Positions 5,027 through 9,432 of a DNA stretch of 9,432 nucleotides are shown here, piece by piece. Source of the DNA: Candidatus Thalassarchaeaceae archaeon (GTDB lineage Archaea > Thermoplasmatota > Poseidoniia > Poseidoniales > Thalassarchaeaceae); NCBI GenBank assembly GCA_013330385.1, contig DUIL01000149.1, positions 1-9,432 on the forward strand, in the 5' to 3' direction. The position numbers and the translations under genes were made by a program. Position 1 is the first letter of the stretch. Each line of letters opens with the position of its first letter. The notes below the pieces were generated by a model. It saw nothing but the letters and a program-made list of their open reading frames with translations. It was not told where the DNA came from and searched no databases.

Positions 5027-6400
5027 ATGAGCCATCGAATGTTGATTCAAAATTCATCGATGGTAATCGGTGGTCGTATTGTCGATGGTGACCTAAGAGT
5101 TGTAGGCAATACAATTAGCACAATTGCGGAAGGGGGAGGGCTTTCTGCAGATTCTGGTGAAGTCATTATTGATGCTGAAGGGTTGTTCCTATTACCCGGT
5201 GCAATTGACCCACAAGTACACTTCAGAGAACCAGGACAACCTGAGAAAGAAGACATTGGTAGTGGAAGTCGTGCTGCCGCGGCAGGAGGAGTTACTTCTT
5301 TCTTAGATATGCCAAATAATGTCCCTGCTGCTACTACCTTGAAGGCAATGCAATCAAAGATTGATTCTGCTACTCGTAATGCAGTAACACATCACGGCTT
5401 CTTTATCGGAGCAACACCGAACAATGTCAGTGATTTGCAAGATGCAGTAGGGACTCCCGATAACCCTTCACCAACTGATGGAATTTGTGGAATCAAGGTC
5501 TTTATGGGTAGCAGTACGGGTGATCTTCTTGTTCATCAACAAAAACATCTTGAGAATATATTTGCTAATACTGGTGGAATAATTGCAACTCATGCAGAAG
5601 ATGAAGACAGATTGAATGAACGCTGGCCTGAATTCCAGCATAGGACCGATATCGCTGCCCATGCCGAATGGAGAGACGATACCTGTGCACTAATGGCAAC
5701 TCAGAGAGCTTCTGCACTTGCTAAGGACCATGACCACAGATTACACGTTCTACATCTTACTAGTGGTATAGAAGCGGATTGGTTAGCTTCAAACAAAGGT
5801 GACCTAATTACCACTGAGACTTGTCCACAACACCTCACATTCGATGATACCGATGTCGAGCGCATTGGTACTCGGCTGAAGATGAATCCTCCAATTCGCT
5901 ACTCACACGACCGTGACACTTTGTGGAAGCGGCTGAAAGATGGAACGATTGATTGTATCGCCACTGATCACGCTCCACACACACTAGAAAACAAAAACCT
6001 AGGATTTCCAAAGGCACACTCGGGAATGCCAGGTGTTGAAACCTCTCTACCATGTATGCTAACACATGCTTCAGAAGGCATGTGCTCAGTTACAGATGTA
6101 GCGCGTTGGATGTGTGAAGGTCCTGCTAATGTCTACGGAATGGAAGGCAAAGGCAGGCTCACTGAGGGCTACGACGCTGACCTTGTACTAGTTGACATGG
6201 AGACAAGACGAGTCATCGAAGACTCAGACACTTGGGCTCGAGTTGGATGGACACCGTTTGCAGGATGCGAACTTACTGGTTGGCCAATCTATACGATTGT
6301 TGATGGTCAGGTTGTTCATCAAAGACAGAGAGATGGTCCTCTAAGAGGCACAGCCGTAGCATCTGCAGGAAGTACAGGTCGGTCTCTAAGGTTCAGATAA
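5027..6400 (+). CDS. pyrC: Dihydroorotase (amidohydrolase family)
   Basis: This 457-residue enzyme should interconvert carbamoyl-aspartate and dihydroorotate, the third step of pyrimidine synthesis. It shows the amidohydrolase plan: a short beta domain, a metal-binding TIM barrel, and a C-terminal strand return. Visible active-site parts are D61-P-Q-V-H65-F-R67-E-P-G, MPN (95-97), the probable carboxylated lysine K157 in GIKVFMGSSTG, H189 in ATHAEDE, H243 in VLHLTSG, and D314 in ATDHAPH. SGMPGVETSLPCML (332-345) is typical of dihydroorotase rather than allantoinase. The usual first His of D-x-H-x-H is Gln (Q63). From memory the same change is standard in Bacteroidetes dihydroorotases ('DDQVHFREPG'), which also share the KVFMGSSTG block, so this is a subfamily trait and not damage. 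ATG 5027 has a GTGAG 5 nt upstream; ATG 5039 is an alternative closer to the family N-terminus. The gene diverges from the tRNA. Confidence 0.92.
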   Translation: MSHRMLIQNSSMVIGGRIVDGDLRVVGNTISTIAEGGGLSADSGEVIIDAEGLFLLPGAIDPQVHFREPGQPEKEDIGSGSRAAAAGGVTSFLDMPNNVPAATTLKAMQSKIDSATRNAVTHHGFFIGATPNNVSDLQDAVGTPDNPSPTDGICGIKVFMGSSTGDLLVHQQKHLENIFANTGGIIATHAEDEDRLNERWPEFQHRTDIAAHAEWRDDTCALMATQRASALAKDHDHRLHVLHLTSGIEADWLASNKGDLITTETCPQHLTFDDTDVERIGTRLKMNPPIRYSHDRDTLWKRLKDGTIDCIATDHAPHTLENKNLGFPKAHSGMPGVETSLPCMLTHASEGMCSVTDVARWMCEGPANVYGMEGKGRLTEGYDADLVLVDMETRRVIEDSDTWARVGWTPFAGCELTGWPIYTIVDGQVVHQRQRDGPLRGTAVASAGSTGRSLRFR

Positions 6401-6414
6401 TCCTAAGCAATTTC
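6401..6414. other. 14-bp convergent junction pyrC / propeller lipoprotein
   Basis: The stop codons of two convergent genes are separated by only 14 bp (TCCTAAGCAATTTC). There is no room for separate terminators, so each transcript must end inside the other gene, giving overlapping antisense 3' ends unless transcription stops within this short stretch. Confidence 0.5.
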
Positions 6415-8814
6415 TCAGGATTCTTCGGGTTCTGCTCCATCGCCCGATGATGTCGATTCAGATTCTTCAGAGTCGGCTACCTCGACTTCGTCATCGTAGT
6501 ATTTTTCTGAGATCTCTTGACCTGGAATCTCCAGTTCAACAATTGGTGTTAGGTCATCAGTTAGATGAACTGTAGCACCAAGAGCAGAGAAGGCATAGAC
6601 ATAGTCTCCCATGAAGATTGAACGGCGGATACTGGTTGTGCTACCATACCACCAATCAGACAAACCGTTTTCGTTGTAGAAGTTTGAATGGTTTACATCA
6701 CCGTGGAGGGATAGAGTCAGATTCTCGGAATCAACCTCAATCAACTTCAGCATAGAGACATACTCGTAGCCGTAGTGAGTGTAGGTGACTCCATTTTCGA
6801 TTATTTCATCGTAGGTGTATCTCTGAGTAGATAGAGGTACTGCGAGCAAATTGTCTGGTGCCCAGTAAGTGAATGCCTTGTGCTCGTAGGTTGCTTCTGA
6901 CCAGGACCAAGACCAACCACAACTGCGCACATTTTCACAGTTCTCATCTGTGTACGCAGGAGAAAGAGGCAATGTATCTGCAAGGGTAGGATTGGTTGGA
7001 TCACTAACGTCAAACAGAGATATCTGAGTCACTGACCAATCTAGACCTAATCCATCCTCACCACCACCAATTCCTATGGTTAGTAACGTATCTTCATCTA
7101 CTGGGTGAATGTAAGTGGATACTCCAGGGATTTCTAACTCCCCTAGGATTGTTGGATTGGTCGGGTCGGACAAATCAATCACCCATAGTGGGTCCATGTT
7201 CTGGAAGGTCACAAGATATGCGCGGTCACCCATGAATCGGGCACTCCAAATGCGCTCTCCCTCGGCTATGTCTCCTATGTGACCGATTTGTAGCAACTCG
7301 GCTGAATCATCATCACATCCCTCTGGAATCATACACTCTGCTACAGCTAATGTGTACACGTTGTTGGTAGGTCCAGTCCAATTTTCAGTACTCATCCACC
7401 ATCGACCCCACATATCTTCAGTCGTGGCGACTCGGATTACGCCCTCGCTCTCGGAAAGTGAGAACTGATCCTGAACGGTTCCGTCTACACGACCTGAAGC
7501 AACGTACGTGGTTGTGCCGGCTTCACTGATGTCAAAGGTGTGGATATTAGTGGCATCTACAAATCCTGTGTTACGCCAGAACCACCACCAATCATTAGCA
7601 GGCTCAGCGAGGATTAGTACATCTTGTGAAGCATATACGTGGGCCCAAGAAGATGCGATGTGATCAACTTCTACCTGCACGTCGTCTGAAAGCATTTCAA
7701 TTGTCATAATTGAAGTGAAGCCACGCGCCACACTGTCTGTGCTTGCTGCGAATTCAGAGCAATCATTCGATGTAGAAGGATAGGACACCAATCCTGTATC
7801 TGTCATCTCATAGATATGTGGAGCAAAATCATCCATTGTCAGGGCGTTGATGACTGCGATGTTATTTGTGATAGTCTCAGTGAGATGGTACTCCCATGCA
7901 GTTTCTCTATCACCTTCATCTTCGATGGCCCAATATTCGGATGGAAGGTCAACCCAGTATCTTAGACCGTCAAAGTTTGCATAGTTGTGAGTTACCGAAC
8001 GAACAGTACCGTCAACCATCCTTGCAGTGTGATAGTTTCCTTCAATGTACAACTCACGCTCTACTTGAGGATCTGCGCGATCAGTGATATCAACAACAGT
8101 ATACTTGACCAAGCTTTGAACTCGGTAGTATGTGTAGACATTGTCACCTTCACCCCATTGTACCTCTTCCATCAATTGTGAACGAAGAGGATCATTTTCA
8201 TCGAGGCTCCAAGCGTTAATCGTTGATGCAATGACTATTCGATCTCCATCAATCATCATCTGCATTGGATAACCCTGTAGAGTTAGGTTTGACTCAAGAG
8301 TCAATTCACCGAACTCAGGAACTCCCATGATTACCAGAAGATTTCCATTCAACATGTAGATGTGATATCCATCTGTCTTCAGGAAGTCTGCCTCATCGAC
8401 ACCCGCTTCCTGATTATTGGTTCCTGAGTACTCGCCTTCTCGAGAGGCTGAATTCCCGCCGTCACTTTCTGCAGTAGTTCCAGTAGCGCCGTCCTCAGCG
8501 AAAGCAATATCATCATCCATCCACATCCATCCGCCGCCTATCCAGTGATAGTAGGATTCTTGATCTAGGCGAACTAACATTTCATTTTGTAGAGAATCTT
8601 TGAGATCATCGAGTAATGAATCGCAGTCATCATATTCCTCCAATGTGGCTGTATCTCCTCTAATTCTATCAGGTAAGTCAATCTGTGGATAGTCTCCAAT
8701 TACAATGTCAAATGTATCATCTATTCCATCACTAATATCCTCAACTGCTGCTAAACAACCAGAAGTCAGCATCATAGCAAGCACGAGAAAAGTCGCCCTT
8801 TGGGTTCGTCCCAT
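6415..8814 (-). CDS. Secreted lipoprotein with C-terminal-type beta-propeller domain
   Basis: With ATG 8814 this is a 799-residue exported protein. Residues 1-20 form a lipoprotein-type signal: R3 and R6, a hydrophobic core (ATFLVLAMML) and a lipobox-like TSGC with Cys20 as the lipidation site. An acidic region (24-125) with WIGGGWMWMDDD follows. The signature YSGTNNQEAGVDEADFLKTD (129-148) then opens a beta-propeller domain of the family found in archaeal and Bacillus secreted proteins (Pfam 'Beta_propel'). It runs as repeated strand sets such as IDLSDPTNPTILGELEIPG and FDVSDPTNPTLADTLPL, the blade-like repeats. Trp clusters (WWWFWR, GWSWSWSE) and Cys pairs (CMIPEGC, CENVRSC) suggest a rigid extracellular fold, perhaps disulfide-bonded. 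The tail (last about 26 residues) is Glu/Ser-rich. A TTG start at 8868 is possible but would put 18 extra residues before the signal peptide. The function is unknown in the family; ligand or polymer binding at the cell surface is inference. Confidence 0.88.
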   Translation of the reverse strand: MGRTQRATFLVLAMMLTSGCLAAVEDISDGIDDTFDIVIGDYPQIDLPDRIRGDTATLEEYDDCDSLLDDLKDSLQNEMLVRLDQESYYHWIGGGWMWMDDDIAFAEDGATGTTAESDGGNSASREGEYSGTNNQEAGVDEADFLKTDGYHIYMLNGNLLVIMGVPEFGELTLESNLTLQGYPMQMMIDGDRIVIASTINAWSLDENDPLRSQLMEEVQWGEGDNVYTYYRVQSLVKYTVVDITDRADPQVERELYIEGNYHTARMVDGTVRSVTHNYANFDGLRYWVDLPSEYWAIEDEGDRETAWEYHLTETITNNIAVINALTMDDFAPHIYEMTDTGLVSYPSTSNDCSEFAASTDSVARGFTSIMTIEMLSDDVQVEVDHIASSWAHVYASQDVLILAEPANDWWWFWRNTGFVDATNIHTFDISEAGTTTYVASGRVDGTVQDQFSLSESEGVIRVATTEDMWGRWWMSTENWTGPTNNVYTLAVAECMIPEGCDDDSAELLQIGHIGDIAEGERIWSARFMGDRAYLVTFQNMDPLWVIDLSDPTNPTILGELEIPGVSTYIHPVDEDTLLTIGIGGGEDGLGLDWSVTQISLFDVSDPTNPTLADTLPLSPAYTDENCENVRSCGWSWSWSEATYEHKAFTYWAPDNLLAVPLSTQRYTYDEIIENGVTYTHYGYEYVSMLKLIEVDSENLTLSLHGDVNHSNFYNENGLSDWWYGSTTSIRRSIFMGDYVYAFSALGATVHLTDDLTPIVELEIPGQEISEKYYDDEVEVADSEESESTSSGDGAEPEES

Positions 8815-8850
8815 GTCTAAACCGAATGATACTCTGGATATCAATAACTT

Positions 8851-8860
8851 GGTAATATGA
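8851..8860 (-). promoter_or_regulatory. Possible TATA box of the propeller lipoprotein gene
   Basis: On the minus strand TCATATTACC sits about 42 nt upstream of ATG 8814, which would place the transcript start near 8830 with a short leader lacking a clear Shine-Dalgarno. It resembles the radA box (TTCATATACC), which supports both. Its position upstream of ATG 8814 argues against the TTG at 8868 as start. Confidence 0.35.
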
Positions 8861-8875
8861 TTTGACAATTTTTAC

Positions 8876-9076
8876 CTATGCGTGTGAGGCAATCGTTTGA
8901 AATTCGGGATTCGGGTTGCTAAACCATGGCGTTGGGGCTGGATTTTCGGTGTCATCCTCCTCAAGTTCCTCGGCTTTCGTTTGTTCAGCTATTCCCACCT
9001 CCAGGACGGAGGCGAGACCGCCTGCCCCGACCATGAAGATCAAGGCGGCAAAGTGTATGTCCGCATTCCGGTGCAT
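8876..9076 (-). CDS. Small single-span membrane protein, function unknown
   Basis: This 66-residue frame is probably a real gene. It has a short N-terminus (MHRNADI), one hydrophobic span at about 8-30 (FAALIFMVGAGGLASVLEVGI), a strongly acidic segment (KAEELEEDDTEN, 34-45) and a Pro/Asn/aromatic end (PAPTPWFSNPNPEF, 46-59). An AGGGG sequence lies a few bases upstream of the ATG at 9076; a TTG directly before it (9079) is an alternative start. A TATA-like TTATAA lies about 65-70 nt upstream. It sits between two genes for surface proteins on the same strand, so a membrane-anchored partner is plausible, but I recognise no family. An opposing frame (8897-9124, plus) covers the same bases. The acidic composition and membrane layout favour this one. 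Confidence 0.55.
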   Translation of the reverse strand: MHRNADIHFAALIFMVGAGGLASVLEVGIAEQTKAEELEEDDTENPAPTPWFSNPNPEFQTIASHA

Positions 9077-9138
9077 CAAACCCCTATCATCGTCATCTGC
9101 ATGATAAGTGACTTGGGTTCTTGAGTCAGCCTTGCATC

Positions 9139-9151
9139 ATTATAATTTGAA
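9139..9151 (-). promoter_or_regulatory. Possible TATA box of the small membrane protein gene
   Basis: On the minus strand TTCAAATTATAA overlaps the last codons and stop of the upstream surface-protein gene. It shares TTCAAAT with the tRNA promoter box. Transcription would start near 9120, about 45 nt before the ATG at 9076. Confidence 0.3.
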
Positions 9152-9432
9152 GCAGTGGTTTGTTCGATTTCTGACATCGGCCCTACGAGGGCGAGAACCA
9201 ATCGCTATTGCTGCCATGGCTAGGGATGCGACACCCGCTATGAGTCCGAATCCTGGTAGTCCGCCATTATCTTCTGTATAACCATCGTCAACGCTGTCGA
9301 TAGCATCGCAAGTACCGTCTTGGTCAGTATCAGAAGGTGACGAGGTAGCACTAAGTGGATCTGTATCACAGGTTTCCTCGATAGTATCATCCCATCCGTC
9401 ATCGTCATCATCTAAGTCGGCGTTGTTTCCAA
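9140..9432 (-). CDS. C-terminal end of a surface protein with Asp-rich repeats and a PGF-CTERM-like anchor
   Basis: The frame is open from the right edge (first full codon 9430-9428) to a TAA at 9140-9142 and gives 96 C-terminal residues; the start lies outside. Residues 1-50 are Asp-rich: ADLDDDDDGWDDTIEETC (4-21), DTDPLSATSSPSDTDQDG (22-39), then TCDAIDSVDDG. They resemble thrombospondin type-3-like calcium-binding repeats with paired Cys, common in secreted proteins of marine group II archaea. After a short linker comes GGLPGFG (56-62), a hydrophobic span (LIAGVASLAMAAIAIG) and an Arg cluster (SRPRR). This is the layout of a PGF-CTERM signal, which archaeosortase A cleaves and replaces with a lipid anchor in other archaea. 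Unusually, a tail of about 13 residues (ADVRNRTNHCFKL) follows the Arg cluster, whereas such signals usually end there. The protein is probably displayed outside the cell; its main domain is not visible. Confidence 0.8.
   Translation of the reverse strand, partial: GNNADLDDDDDGWDDTIEETCDTDPLSATSSPSDTDQDGTCDAIDSVDDGYTEDNGGLPGFGLIAGVASLAMAAIAIGSRPRRADVRNRTNHCFKL

Noticed and set aside
5027..6400. Reading the pyrC product as a non-catalytic pseudo-dihydroorotase because of Q63
   Set aside because: All other metal and substrate residues are present, and the same Gln is recalled from a whole bacterial subfamily that supplies the pathway enzyme.
8815..8868. Longer start (TTG 8868) for the propeller lipoprotein
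   Set aside because: It would bury the signal peptide 18 residues inside the protein and overlaps the likely TATA box; ATG 8814 places R3, R6 and the Cys20 lipobox correctly.
8897..9124. Plus-strand frames opposite the small membrane protein (also 8916-9104)
   Set aside because: They overlap a minus-strand frame with a better layout (span plus acidic tail) and agreement with neighbouring gene direction. No ribosome-binding site was seen for them. The choice is not certain.
1..9432. Search by eye for CRISPR arrays, insertion sequences, phage genes, attachment sites and toxin-antitoxin pairs
   Set aside because: No regularly spaced repeats, transposase or integrase motifs, or repeats flanking the tRNA were seen; the window reads as ordinary chromosomal backbone plus surface genes.

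Overview
The window looks like chromosomal DNA from a euryarchaeon, most likely a marine planktonic lineage of the Marine Group II/III (Poseidoniales-like) type. The archaeal evidence is a Hel308 helicase C-terminus next to a KEOPS subunit Cgi121, a RadA recombinase with an N-terminal HhH domain, an archaeal-type initiator tRNA-Met (A1:U72 pair, three G:C pairs in the anticodon stem), GGTGA/GGAG ribosome-binding sites and TATA-like boxes about 25 nt before expected starts. The moderate G+C content, the Bacteroidetes-like dihydroorotase and the secreted acidic proteins with a PGF-CTERM-like anchor fit a marine group II-type genome. This placement is inferred from gene content; no phylogeny was run.

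Layout, left to right. Plus strand: the 3' end of hel308 (3-395), cgi121 (435-1010), then a tight run of an M3-family metallopeptidase (1071-2753), a two-helix membrane protein (2763-2984) and a conserved Trp-rich protein of unknown function (2981-3595). The last two overlap by 4 nt, so they are probably translationally coupled. The minus-strand radA (3631-4638) meets this run tail to tail across 35 bp. The 388-bp gap 4639-5026 is regulatory DNA plus an initiator tRNA-Met on the minus strand (4838-4915). It also carries a perfect 12-bp inverted repeat with a 30-nt spacer upstream of radA. Dihydroorotase (pyrC, 5027-6400, plus) follows and converges, across only 14 bp, on a large secreted lipoprotein with a beta-propeller domain (6415-8814, minus). 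Upstream of that, also on the minus strand, are a small single-span membrane protein (8876-9076) and the C-terminal end of a surface protein with Asp-rich calcium-binding-type repeats and a PGF-CTERM-like anchor (9140 to the right edge).

Functionally the window mixes core information processing (Hel308, Cgi121, RadA, initiator tRNA), pyrimidine biosynthesis, intracellular peptide turnover and a cell-surface block of three minus-strand genes. I see no mobile element, phage gene, CRISPR array or broken gene. The least explained items are the Trp-rich protein with its membrane partner, the inverted repeat upstream of radA, and the surface-protein block at the right end.
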